64,000 nucleotides of DNA from contig NZ_JAFCLZ010000029.1 of the NCBI RefSeq assembly GCF_018130165.1, forward strand, positions 1-64,000, read 5' to 3'. The position numbers and the translations under genes are program-made. Of this stretch, positions 45,656-53,766 are shown piece after piece. This stretch comes from Bradyrhizobium sp. JYMT SZCCT0180 (GTDB taxonomy: Bacteria; Pseudomonadota; Alphaproteobacteria; Rhizobiales; Xanthobacteraceae). Below the pieces are notes generated by a model that saw only the letters and a program-made list of their open reading frames with translations, did no database searches and was not told where the DNA came from. Position 1 is the stretch's first letter. Each line of letters opens with the position of its first letter.

Positions 45656-46722
45656 CGCAGGTAGACCCAAGCCCGGCGGGTAGCCATCGGCAACGACCCG
45701 CCGTCTTTGCGCAATACCGGTCGTTCGAGGATTGCCGTCTCGTCGGGCCCGGCGCCGTCTAGAAAAACTTTCACCGCGGTGCGGGCGCGCAGATCGATCT
45801 CGGAAAGCGTTGGTATCGCGCCGAGCTGGAGCACAGCTTCCAGGTGAATGTTGCCATAGAGCATGCCGAGAAACTGGCGGGCGCCGGCTTCGCAATCCGC
45901 AAGATCGATCTCGCCGGCCTGCTTCGCTCTTGCAAGAATTTTTGTCAGGACGGCGATGGCCCGCTTTGGGCCATGCTGCGCGTAGACCCGCGTCGCATTC
46001 GGGTAGCGGTCCGCTTCGAGGATGGCGGTGTAACAAACCTCCAGCAAGGCCGGCGTCATCATCGTCTCGAGAAGATTGCGCCCGATGATGATGAGCAGTT
46101 CCCTGAGCGGCAGGGAAAGCTGGTCGGCACTGACACTCAGTGCATTGGACGAGTACTGGCTGACGACCTTAGCGAACTGGTCGACCAGAAGCTGCTCCAC
46201 GTTCTCGCGCCGCGTTGTCTTCTCGCGGAGCAGTTCCTTGTAGAGACCGTGCGGCGTCCATGTCCAACTCGGCCGCCCAAGCACGAACGCCGTGATAACA
46301 GCGCAATTCGACCAGCCGCGCATCTGGCTCGCTCTGCCCGGGACCTGCTCGCGGACGCGAAGGATATCGCCCGTCCCACCCCACCGCAGAAATTTGACGG
46401 CATCGGCCGGCGGCAGGATCGTCACCATCATGCGGGTCCACCACGGCTCCACGAGCAGCCAGCTCCCGGTGTTCGTCGGCCGCATGGCAAAGACGTGCTT
46501 ATGCTTGTGATGGACGAACCGATGCCACCATTGCCGTTTCAGGCCGGGGACGAAGCAAATGATCCAGTCGACGGGCTCGACCGTCACCAGCGAGCCATGC
46601 TCGTCGGCGCAGTTGGCCAGATCCGACGGGACATCGTCGACGACCTTCAGGCTCGATGGGCTGTCGCTGCTCCGCGCCAGCAAGGACCGTCCCGCGCGGG
46701 CCGTATCAAATGGCGCGTTCAT
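45652..46722 (-). CDS. Chimera: unknown N-terminal domain joined to TetR-type C-terminal domain
   Basis: 356-aa protein. The ATG has GAGGAG at good spacing and overlaps the end of the upstream TetR-like gene by 17 bases. Residues about 50-165 form a Trp-rich unknown domain (VDWIICFVPG, WWHRFVHHKHKHVF, GWSNCAV, TWTPHGLYKELL). Residues about 185-345 match the ligand-binding half of the TetR regulator at 50085-50711 (EADRYP versus EANRFP, YAQHGPKRA versus YEQGPGRA, a shared DC...A...F.GM...N.HL block). The TetR DNA-binding domain is absent. It is the last gene of the efflux operon. The function is unknown; the C-terminal half could bind the same ligand or heterodimerise. Confidence 0.78.
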   Translation of the reverse strand: MNAPFDTARAGRSLLARSSDSPSSLKVVDDVPSDLANCADEHGSLVTVEPVDWIICFVPGLKRQWWHRFVHHKHKHVFAMRPTNTGSWLLVEPWWTRMMVTILPPADAVKFLRWGGTGDILRVREQVPGRASQMRGWSNCAVITAFVLGRPSWTWTPHGLYKELLREKTTRRENVEQLLVDQFAKVVSQYSSNALSVSADQLSLPLRELLIIIGRNLLETMMTPALLEVCYTAILEADRYPNATRVYAQHGPKRAIAVLTKILARAKQAGEIDLADCEAGARQFLGMLYGNIHLEAVLQLGAIPTLSEIDLRARTAVKVFLDGAGPDETAILERPVLRKDGGSLPMATRRAWVYLR

Positions 46723-47368
46723 ATCTGGCGCTCCTCGCGCTTGCACATCCATGCAGGAACCTTTCAACGCCGGCCTTGACGCGGTCGGCGGTTGTCCCGT
46801 TCTGGCTGGTCACAGGATTCAGCATCAATGCCTGGTAGAGCGGCTCCCTCAGCAGTCCCATCAATTGCTCGGCGCATACCTGCGCGTCCGATATCGACAG
46901 GATCCCTCTTTCATTGGTGTCCGACAGAAACTCCCGCAGCCTCCTTGTGACGATCTCCGACCCTGCCTCGTAGACCCGCCTCTTGAGAGAAGGGTTGCGC
47001 GCAACTTCGGCCATCATCATCCGGATGAAGCCGACCAGGGTGGTCGAATATTCTCGCGAGGCAACCAGGCCGAAGGCGACAAGGGTATCGCGCACATCGT
47101 CAAGGGTATTTGGACGCACCCTCCTCACCAATGGCTGCGATATGTACAGGGCTTCGTGCTCGGCAACCGCGACGACGAGATCGTCGATACCTTCGAATGC
47201 CGCCCAGATATCGCCTTCCGAATATCCGCTGCGATGAAAAATTCCATTGAGGCCGGCGGGCGTATCGCAGGGATCAGCGAGCACTGCGCTGATCGCCGAC
47301 ACGATGTCGGAGCGAATGTCCGGCCTCGATTCAGCATTGTCCGATCGAGCGGACGTGGAACGTCTCAT
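46706..47368 (-). CDS. TetR-like regulator with diverged HTH
   Basis: 220-aa TetR-family protein; AAGGAG precedes the ATG one base after the MFS stop. Residues about 20-65 (ISAVLADPCDTPAG...FHRSGYSEGDIWAAFEGIDDLV) follow the TetR HTH pattern but are divergent, so DNA binding is not certain. The C-terminal half is the usual helical ligand/dimer domain. It is third in the efflux operon and distinct from the divergent repressor at 50085. Confidence 0.75.
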   Translation of the reverse strand: MRRSTSARSDNAESRPDIRSDIVSAISAVLADPCDTPAGLNGIFHRSGYSEGDIWAAFEGIDDLVVAVAEHEALYISQPLVRRVRPNTLDDVRDTLVAFGLVASREYSTTLVGFIRMMMAEVARNPSLKRRVYEAGSEIVTRRLREFLSDTNERGILSISDAQVCAEQLMGLLREPLYQALMLNPVTSQNGTTADRVKAGVERFLHGCASARSARYERAI

Positions 47369-47369
47369 G

Positions 47370-48977
47370 TTAGGGCTCCTTGCTCCGGGATGACTGCGCT
47401 GCGTGCGCTTTGGCGTAGCGGTGGAATCCGATCTTGATGGAGACGAGCACGGGCGCGGCGATGACGAACAGCAACGCGACGGCATTGAACGCGGTGTCGA
47501 AGGCGATCACGGTGGACTGGCCGGTGACGGCCCTGCCCAGCAGGCTCGTGGCAGCCCGGCTGGCGGCCACGGCGTCCATTCCCCGCGCCGCGAGCATGGC
47601 TGTCATCGCCGTCAGCCGCTCGCTGACCGCAGGAACGCCCGCGGTGACGCTGGCGCCGAGCACCGCAACATTGCCGGCGACGTTATGGTCAATCAGTGTC
47701 TGGAGTCCGGCCACCCCCATCAGACCGCCAAGCTGGCGGCCGGCATTGAAGAGACCGATGCCGGACGCACGGTTGTGGTCATTGAGGTTCGTGAAAGCGA
47801 TCAGCACGATGGACAGAAACAGGAAACCAAGCCCGAAGCCGCGCAACATGATGGCGGCCATCATGTCGTGCGCACCGCTTTCGCTGGTCGATCCTGATAG
47901 CATCCACATCGCAAGCATGATCAAGAGGATTCCAAAGGGCACTGTAGCGACCGGAGGAACGCGGCGAACCTGGAAGAGGAAGGCCGCCAGGAAAAGCGTG
48001 CCGACGAACAATGCGCCGCTTGGCAACAACAGCAGGCCGGCGTCGGTAGGCCTGAATGCGAGAACGGATACCGCAAAGGACGGGATCAGGTATCCGCTGC
48101 CGAACAATGCGGCGCCGGCGACGAAACTGACAATGAAGGCGAAGCAAAAATCCTCCGTCCGGAACAGGGTGAAATCGAGCAGGCCCCGCCCTTTGGCGAT
48201 CGCCTGATGGCCGAGAAAGATCAGCAAGGCGGCGACGCCGAGGGCCGTGATCCACAGGATGTGAGGTTCCTCGAACCAGCGCCATCGGTTGCCCTGACTG
48301 AGGACATAGGCGAGGCAGAAAAATGCGACTGACATCAGCGAGAAGCCGATCCAGTCAAACGGACGGCGCACGGCCGCGGCGGGCTTCGGGGCGTCCGAAA
48401 TCAACAAGACGCCGGCCGCTGCCAGGGCCACCGGAACGACGCTGACGAAAATCCATGTCCAGGACTGGCTGTCGATCAACCATCCCTCGAGAGCCGGGGC
48501 AATGGTCGCGGGGGCGACGACCGATCCCATCGCAAACAGGGCTTGAAGGATCGGTTGGTGGGCGCGCGGATAGGCGAGAAAAATGATCGCCTGGCCGCTG
48601 ATAAGCAAGGTGCCGCCGGCGAAGCCCTGTATCATGCGGAGTGCTATCAACAGGTCCAGCCGGGCTGTGATGACGGCAATGCCGCATGCCGCCCCCATGA
48701 CCAGCGTTGCGCCGATGATCAGTTTGTGCGGATCGACACGGCTCATCAGCCAGGAGGCGGTCATGAACCCGATCAGCTTCGACGCGGTGTACCCGATGTC
48801 GAGCCAGGCGGCCTCATCGGGAGTTGCATAGGTGTCGCCGATGATATAGCCGCGCCCAAGCGACAGCACGGTACCTGCGATCGCCTCCGTCAGCGTCGCA
48901 AGCACGACACCCACGACAAGAAGCGATCCGGTCGCAGATCTGTCGCGGCTCGGCGTATCGGCGACTACAGCGGTCAT
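47370..48977 (-). CDS. DHA2-type MFS multidrug exporter (EmrB-like)
   Basis: 535-aa major-facilitator transporter with about fourteen hydrophobic helices, the DHA2/EmrB layout. The N-terminal motif GYIIGDTYATPDEAAWLDIGY and the motif C-like IAPALEGWLID are recognisable. It exports drugs or lipophilic compounds through a tripartite system with the HlyD-type adaptor. The start overlaps the adaptor stop by four bases. Confidence 0.92.
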   Translation of the reverse strand: MTAVVADTPSRDRSATGSLLVVGVVLATLTEAIAGTVLSLGRGYIIGDTYATPDEAAWLDIGYTASKLIGFMTASWLMSRVDPHKLIIGATLVMGAACGIAVITARLDLLIALRMIQGFAGGTLLISGQAIIFLAYPRAHQPILQALFAMGSVVAPATIAPALEGWLIDSQSWTWIFVSVVPVALAAAGVLLISDAPKPAAAVRRPFDWIGFSLMSVAFFCLAYVLSQGNRWRWFEEPHILWITALGVAALLIFLGHQAIAKGRGLLDFTLFRTEDFCFAFIVSFVAGAALFGSGYLIPSFAVSVLAFRPTDAGLLLLPSGALFVGTLFLAAFLFQVRRVPPVATVPFGILLIMLAMWMLSGSTSESGAHDMMAAIMLRGFGLGFLFLSIVLIAFTNLNDHNRASGIGLFNAGRQLGGLMGVAGLQTLIDHNVAGNVAVLGASVTAGVPAVSERLTAMTAMLAARGMDAVAASRAATSLLGRAVTGQSTVIAFDTAFNAVALLFVIAAPVLVSIKIGFHRYAKAHAAQSSRSKEP

Positions 48978-50002
48978 GAGCCGCTCCTCCGGTCGACCTC
49001 GACGCGTGCGGACAGGCCGGGCACGAGGCGGCCCGGCAACGGGTTGCTGGCAAACCGGATCTTCACCGGTACGCGTTGAACGACACGAATGAAGTTGCCT
49101 GTCGCATTGTCTACCGGAAGCAGGCTGAAGGCGGACCCGCTGCCCGGCGCAAAGCTGTCTACCAGGCCTTCGATCGTCTCATTCGGGTAGCCGTCGACCT
49201 TGATGCGGACGCGCTGGCCGGGCTGGATATGTTCGATCTGGGTTTCCTTGAAGTTCGCCACCACCCAGACGTCCTTGACCGGAACGATGTCGAGCAACGG
49301 GGTGCCCGGCGCGACCAGCCTGCCGATGCGGACCTGGCGGTTGCCGATCACGCCGCTGACCGGCGCATGTACCACCGTGTTGTCGAGATCGATCTGGGCG
49401 AGATCGCGCGCGGCCTGTGTCTGCGCCACGGCCGCAACGGCCGCCTCGCGCTGGGTGGCAAGGACGGCAATTCGCTGGTGCTGGGCCTCCACCATCGCCG
49501 ACGCCGCCGACACACCCGCCTCGGCCCTTGATAGCGCCGCGTCGCTTTCATCGACCGCGGCCTGGCTGACGGCATTGGTGCGGATAAGTTCGCGGCGGCG
49601 ATCGGAGGCCTTGCTCGCCAGAATCTTCTCGGCCACGGTCGAACGTCGTTGGGCTTCGGCCTGCCGAACCAGCGCGTGCTGAAGCTGGATGTCCGCATCG
49701 ACATTGGTGAGGCGAGCCTGGGCCGCTTCGACATTGGCCACCGCCTGCGCAAGCTTTGCGCGATAGTCCCGGTCGTCGATCCGGAACAGGATGTCACCCG
49801 CCTGGACGGTCTGGTTATCCTCGACCTCGAGGGCCGTGACATAGCCGCCAACCTTCGGGGCCATGGAGGTCACGTCGCCGCGGACATACGCATTGTCGGT
49901 CGAGGTCTCGCCGATCGAGCGCGCCCTCCATCCGGTGGCCACGATCACCACCGCGCCAAGACACAGCAGCAAGCCGATCGTCTTCTTCCTGTTACGCTGC
50001 AT
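48974..50002 (-). CDS. HlyD/EmrA-type membrane-fusion adaptor
   Basis: 342-aa periplasmic adaptor with one N-terminal transmembrane helix (about 9-25), a lipoyl/barrel-sandwich half (TDNAYVRGDVTSMAPKVGGYV), a coiled-coil hairpin (about 85-190, Ala/Arg/Glu-rich) and the second lipoyl half APVSGVIGNRQVRIG. It links the MFS pump to an outer-membrane channel, not found here. GGAGG precedes the ATG, and palindromic operators lie directly upstream. Confidence 0.93.
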   Translation of the reverse strand: MQRNRKKTIGLLLCLGAVVIVATGWRARSIGETSTDNAYVRGDVTSMAPKVGGYVTALEVEDNQTVQAGDILFRIDDRDYRAKLAQAVANVEAAQARLTNVDADIQLQHALVRQAEAQRRSTVAEKILASKASDRRRELIRTNAVSQAAVDESDAALSRAEAGVSAASAMVEAQHQRIAVLATQREAAVAAVAQTQAARDLAQIDLDNTVVHAPVSGVIGNRQVRIGRLVAPGTPLLDIVPVKDVWVVANFKETQIEHIQPGQRVRIKVDGYPNETIEGLVDSFAPGSGSAFSLLPVDNATGNFIRVVQRVPVKIRFASNPLPGRLVPGLSARVEVDRRSGS

Positions 50003-50012
50003 GACGGCCTCC

Positions 50013-50028
50013 GGTAATGGGTGTTACC
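50013..50028. promoter_or_regulatory. TetR operator 1 (efflux operon)
   Basis: Palindrome GGTAA-N6-TTACC, eleven bases from the emrA-like start codon, overlapping its leader. It pairs with a second site at 50041-50058, centre to centre 29 bp. Confidence 0.75.
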
Positions 50029-50040
50029 ATTTGACGTTTA

Positions 50041-50058
50041 TGGTAATGATCGTTACCA
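50041..50058. promoter_or_regulatory. TetR operator 2 (efflux operon)
   Basis: Perfect palindrome TGGTAA-N6-TTACCA in the 82-bp divergent region between the efflux operon and the TetR gene. Same half-site as operator 1. This is a typical binding site arrangement for an autoregulated TetR repressor. Confidence 0.8.
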
Positions 50059-50084
50059 GTCAAGGGATGGATCGAGATGGATGA

Positions 50085-50711
50085 ATGGCTGTGGCTAAGA
50101 AAGGGCGCCCGAACGGTCGCCGGGAGGCCCTGCTTCGCGCTGCGGCCGAGGTGTTTTTTGAACAGGGCTACGCGGCGACGAGCATCGACGCGATCATCGA
50201 ACGCGCCGGGGGTTCGAAACGCAACATCTACAGCGAGTTCGGCAACAAGCAGGGCCTGTTCTCCGCCATCGTCAGGGAAAACGCGGACAGGGTGCTTTCG
50301 ACCCTGGTCATCGAGCAGACCGAAGGCCACGATCTCAAGGCGACGCTGACGGCGTTTGGTCAGCATCTGATGGGCGTTTACATGTCGCCCACCCTGATCG
50401 GCATCTACCGAATTGCCGTCACCGAGGCCAACCGCTTTCCTGATCTGGTGAAGTCGTTCTACGAACAAGGACCCGGCCGGGCGACGTCCCGACTCGCCGA
50501 GGTCCTTGAAGCCGCCAACAAGCGAGGAGAGATTCGCACCGATGATTGCTCGCGAATGGCCGGTCACTTTGTCGGCATGATCCGCGACAACCTTCATCTG
50601 CAGGTCGTTCTCGGGCTGCGCGCGGCGCCGGCGGACAAGGAAGTGCAGGCGGCGGTCGGTTCGGCCGTCGAGGTGTTCTTGAACGGTGTTCGACCTGGCC
50701 GGAAAAAGTAG
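50085..50711 (+). CDS. TetR/AcrR repressor of the efflux operon
   Basis: 208-aa TetR-family regulator. The HTH (about 14-58) is canonical: LLRAAAEVFFEQGYAATSID then GGSKRNIYSEFGNKQGLF. The C-terminal ligand domain is paralogous to the C-terminal half of the chimera at 45652-46722. It is divergent from the EmrAB-like operon and faces two GGTAA...TTACC palindromes, so it most likely represses both itself and the pump. Confidence 0.93.
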   Translation: MAVAKKGRPNGRREALLRAAAEVFFEQGYAATSIDAIIERAGGSKRNIYSEFGNKQGLFSAIVRENADRVLSTLVIEQTEGHDLKATLTAFGQHLMGVYMSPTLIGIYRIAVTEANRFPDLVKSFYEQGPGRATSRLAEVLEAANKRGEIRTDDCSRMAGHFVGMIRDNLHLQVVLGLRAAPADKEVQAAVGSAVEVFLNGVRPGRKK

Positions 50712-50819
50712 ACAGCCTGTTGTCGTCTTCGGAATCGAGCGGTTTTCTGAACGGCTCGGCCGAGTGCTGATAGCGATCATCATTCTCTCCGTCATGTGAG
50801 GAAATGCTCATCGTCGGGC

Positions 50820-51602
50820 CTAGCGCGCGGTCCAGCCACCATCGACGGAGATCGCCGTGCCTGTGATCTGCTCGGCCGCAACCGAGCACAGGAACGCGAC
50901 GGTGCCGCCAAGCTGCTCCGGCGACGCAAAATCCAGCGACGGCTGCTTCTCGGACAACAGCTCTTCGGCGGCTTGCTTCTGGCTGATGCCGCGTTGGGCT
51001 GCGATGTCGCTGATCTGCTTTTCGACGAGCGGCGTTCGCACCCAGCCGGGACACACCGCATTGCAGGTGACGCCGCTCCCGGCGGTCTCCAGGCCGACCA
51101 CCTTGGTCAGGCCAACCATACCGTGCTTGGCCGCGACGTAGGCGGCCTTGTGCGTCGACGCGACGAGGCCATGCGCGGAAGCGATGTTGACGATCCGTCC
51201 CCAGCGCTGCTTTTTCATCTGCGGCACCGCCGCTGCGATGCCGTGGAACGCCGCCGACAGGTTGATCGCGAGAATTGCATCCCACTTGGCCGCTGGAAAC
51301 TCATCCACCGGCGCGGTGAACTGGATGCCGGCATTGTTCACGAGGATGTCGAGGCGCCCGAATTTCGCGATCGTCGCGGCAATCAATCCGCGCACGGCGT
51401 CGCCCTTCGACATATCGGCGCCGTCGTAGACGACGCGCACGCCGTGCTCGCGTTCGATCCCGCTGCGGATCGCCTCGATCTCGCTCGCCTCGCCAAAACC
51501 GTTCAACACCAGGTCGGCGCCGGCCTTCGCCAGTTCCCTGGCGATGCCAAGGCCGATGCCGCTGGTCGATCCGGTCACGATCGCTACCTTGCCCTTCAAC
51601 AT
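50820..51602 (-). CDS. bdhA: 3-hydroxybutyrate dehydrogenase
   Basis: 260-aa short-chain dehydrogenase. The NAD motif is TGSTSGIGLGIA, the active site is Ser-x12-Tyr-x3-Lys in NIASAHGLVASTHKAAYVAAKHG, and family-specific stretches are NNAGIQF and CPGWVRTPLVEKQI. It interconverts 3-hydroxybutyrate and acetoacetate in PHB turnover. It is third in an operon after acetoacetate decarboxylase and a patatin (45 bp after the latter). Confidence 0.95.
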   Translation of the reverse strand: MLKGKVAIVTGSTSGIGLGIARELAKAGADLVLNGFGEASEIEAIRSGIEREHGVRVVYDGADMSKGDAVRGLIAATIAKFGRLDILVNNAGIQFTAPVDEFPAAKWDAILAINLSAAFHGIAAAVPQMKKQRWGRIVNIASAHGLVASTHKAAYVAAKHGMVGLTKVVGLETAGSGVTCNAVCPGWVRTPLVEKQISDIAAQRGISQKQAAEELLSEKQPSLDFASPEQLGGTVAFLCSVAAEQITGTAISVDGGWTAR

Positions 51603-51647
51603 TGGAATTCCTTTCGGATGTTTTGAGAGATGAAGTCCGCCGGGAGC

Positions 51648-52856
51648 TCAGTCGCGGCGATGGACGTCGTGCGTGACGATGCCGAGCTCCGGTGCCGGCG
51701 GGTCGAGGCGATGCGGATCGGCCAGCGTGCGGCGGATGTCTTCGAGCCCGCTCTGCCAATGCGTACGCATCGCGCTCAACCCGAACTCGTAGTCCCGCGA
51801 ATGGCCTTCGTAGATCTTGGACTGGTAGATCAGGTGAACGATGTTGTAGGAGCGATGGCGCGCCATGTCGGCGATGGCGCGGATTTCCGGCTTCGCCTTT
51901 GCGCTTGCCGGCAGCTCTTCCATGGTCCGCTGCAACGCCTGACGCATCTTCTGCATCCGCAGCACCTGGTCGGTGACGGCGCGCGTGCGGCTCGAATACT
52001 GGATGTCCTTCTGCCGGCTCGACACCTCCATCAGGTCCTGGGGAACGCGACCCCTGGCCGACCAGAGATCGATCTGGAATGTCAGGGTGTCAGATGGCTC
52101 GCCGGACAGCACGCGCGATAGCGGCGTATTCGAAACCACGCCGCCGTCCCAATAGTGCTCGCCTTCGATTTCGACGGCGGGAAATCCCGGCGGCAGCGCG
52201 CCGGAAGCCATGAAATGCTTTGGTCCCAGCCGGCGTTCGGCGGTGTCGAAATAGGTCAAATTGCCGGTGCGGACGTTGACCGCGCCGACGCTGACGCGCA
52301 CTTCTCCCGAGTTCAGCCGGTCGAAGTCGACGAGTCGCTCCAGCGTCTGTTGCAATGGCGCGGTGTCGTAGAAGCTGGTCGCGGCATCGCCTGTGAACGG
52401 CGACCAGAGCGGCGACGGGAAGCGCGGCTTGAAGAAGCCGGGCTGGCCCTGGACCAGGGCCCGCGTCGCCGCCAACCTGTTGCGCACCGAGTTGATGTCG
52501 AAAGCAAACGGCAAGGCGTTGGCCAGCCCCTCGCCGGCGGGCCACTCGATCGAAAAGGCACAGATCGTCTCCCAGAACTCGCGCAGACGTGCGACACGCT
52601 CGCCTTCCGGCGAACCGGCGATGATCGCGGCGTTGAGCGCGCCGATCGAGATGCCGGCCAGCCAGTTCGGCCGGATGCCGGCCTCGTGCAGGCCCTCATA
52701 GACGCCGGCCTGATAGGCTCCAAGCGCGCCGCCGCCTTGCAGCACCAGAGCGACGACATCGTACGGCAGCGGCCTTTCTTGCTGCGGCACCGGACTTGAT
52801 TGTTTACGCATCACGTTCAGCATTGCCAAAACTCCCTGCATTGTGGCTGATCCCAT
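51648..52856 (-). CDS. Patatin-like phospholipase/esterase
   Basis: 402-aa patatin-family hydrolase. The oxyanion loop is GGGALGAYQAG (about 40-50), the nucleophile elbow is GISIG, and the catalytic Asp is in DGGVVSNTP. The C-terminal helical extension (about 280-400) belongs to the DUF3734-type patatins that co-occur with 3-hydroxybutyrate dehydrogenase. The ATG shares one base with the adc stop (TGATG), so translation is coupled. A longer frame upstream overlaps adc and is not used. A role in lipid or PHB-granule turnover is inferred from context. Confidence 0.92.
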   Translation of the reverse strand: MGSATMQGVLAMLNVMRKQSSPVPQQERPLPYDVVALVLQGGGALGAYQAGVYEGLHEAGIRPNWLAGISIGALNAAIIAGSPEGERVARLREFWETICAFSIEWPAGEGLANALPFAFDINSVRNRLAATRALVQGQPGFFKPRFPSPLWSPFTGDAATSFYDTAPLQQTLERLVDFDRLNSGEVRVSVGAVNVRTGNLTYFDTAERRLGPKHFMASGALPPGFPAVEIEGEHYWDGGVVSNTPLSRVLSGEPSDTLTFQIDLWSARGRVPQDLMEVSSRQKDIQYSSRTRAVTDQVLRMQKMRQALQRTMEELPASAKAKPEIRAIADMARHRSYNIVHLIYQSKIYEGHSRDYEFGLSAMRTHWQSGLEDIRRTLADPHRLDPPAPELGIVTHDVHRRD

Positions 52857-53656
52857 CAGCCGGCATTCGCTTCGATCAGGATTTCGGACCCGGTCCCGCG
52901 TCGACGCAGCGTCGCGCCAGGCGCCAGATAGTCGTGGACCACGGTGCCAAGCCCGAGCGTGAGGTCGGCAACAACGTGCTTGGCGGACAGCACCTGAAGC
53001 ACCGGCAGCTCGGCGACGGGAGCGAGCGCATGCGAGCACAGGTCGAGCGCCGCCGGCCCGGTCCATGCGCCCTTCACGGTGATGTCTTCGAGATGGAAGC
53101 GCACCAGCTCGCAAATACGTGCCGTGCCGTCGACGTGCGGGATGATCTTGAGCAGGAAGTTGGGTGCGGCGAGTTTTCTGGCTTCGACCGATGTGTCGAG
53201 GGCGCGGTGCTTGTAGCCCATGGTGCCGGTGGCGATGCGGACTGAGCCGTAGTTCAGCGTGCCGACCAGCGTATCGGTCTCGACTACCAGTTTCGGCTGC
53301 GCCAGCTTCTTGGGAAAGCCCCACAGTTCGCGCCCGCCGGCAATGGGCGGATGATCATTGAGAAACATCTGGTGGACGAAGCTGCCGGCCTCGCCCCGGT
53401 AGGACACCGGGATGACCTGGCCGCTTTCGGTGTAGTCGCCGAAGCCGGTTGAATCAGGCATGCGGATGAATTCGTAATTCACCACCGGCTCGGTCAGTTC
53501 GAGCGGTTCCGGCACGACCCGGCGCAGCGCTTCGGGATCCGTTCGGTAGCGAATGATGAAGTACTCGCGGTTGATGAACCGGTAGGGGCCGGGTGGGAAG
53601 GCCGAGTTCGTCAACGGCATGGCGAACGCGGTCGCGCGCACGGTCTCGTGTTTCAT
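52856..53656 (-). CDS. adc: Acetoacetate decarboxylase
   Basis: 266-aa ADC-family enzyme converting acetoacetate to acetone and CO2. The Schiff-base lysine region is ELWGFPKKLAQPKL, the double Lys being the signature. The N-terminal PPGPYRFINREYFIIRYRTD and the central SFVHQMFLND also match the family. It is the first gene of the adc-patatin-bdhA operon, which points to ketone-body or PHB metabolism. Confidence 0.94.
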   Translation of the reverse strand: MKHETVRATAFAMPLTNSAFPPGPYRFINREYFIIRYRTDPEALRRVVPEPLELTEPVVNYEFIRMPDSTGFGDYTESGQVIPVSYRGEAGSFVHQMFLNDHPPIAGGRELWGFPKKLAQPKLVVETDTLVGTLNYGSVRIATGTMGYKHRALDTSVEARKLAAPNFLLKIIPHVDGTARICELVRFHLEDITVKGAWTGPAALDLCSHALAPVAELPVLQVLSAKHVVADLTLGLGTVVHDYLAPGATLRRRGTGSEILIEANAG

Positions 53657-53689
53657 CGAGGTCGAACTCCAAAGGGATTTTGGGTGAGC

Positions 53690-53720
53690 GGGCCGCGCTG
53701 TCGTGTCGGTAACGCGGCCC
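53690..53720. repeat. Hairpin A of MBL-region intergenic family
   Basis: Stem GGGCCGCG/CGCGGCCC at 53690-53697 and 53713-53720 with a 15-base loop, downstream of the MBL gene 1 stop. It resembles the hairpins at 54747-54774 and 55795-55824. No T-tract follows. Confidence 0.65.
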
Positions 53721-53766
53721 GTATCGGATCAAGCGCTTGCGACGCGCCCTCGTTCAGACCGTGCGG

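Noticed and set aside
45652..46767. Longer N-terminus for the TetR chimera
   Set aside because: The upstream Met codons at 46767 and 46752 lack a ribosome-binding site, whereas the Met at 46722 has GAGGAG at proper spacing.
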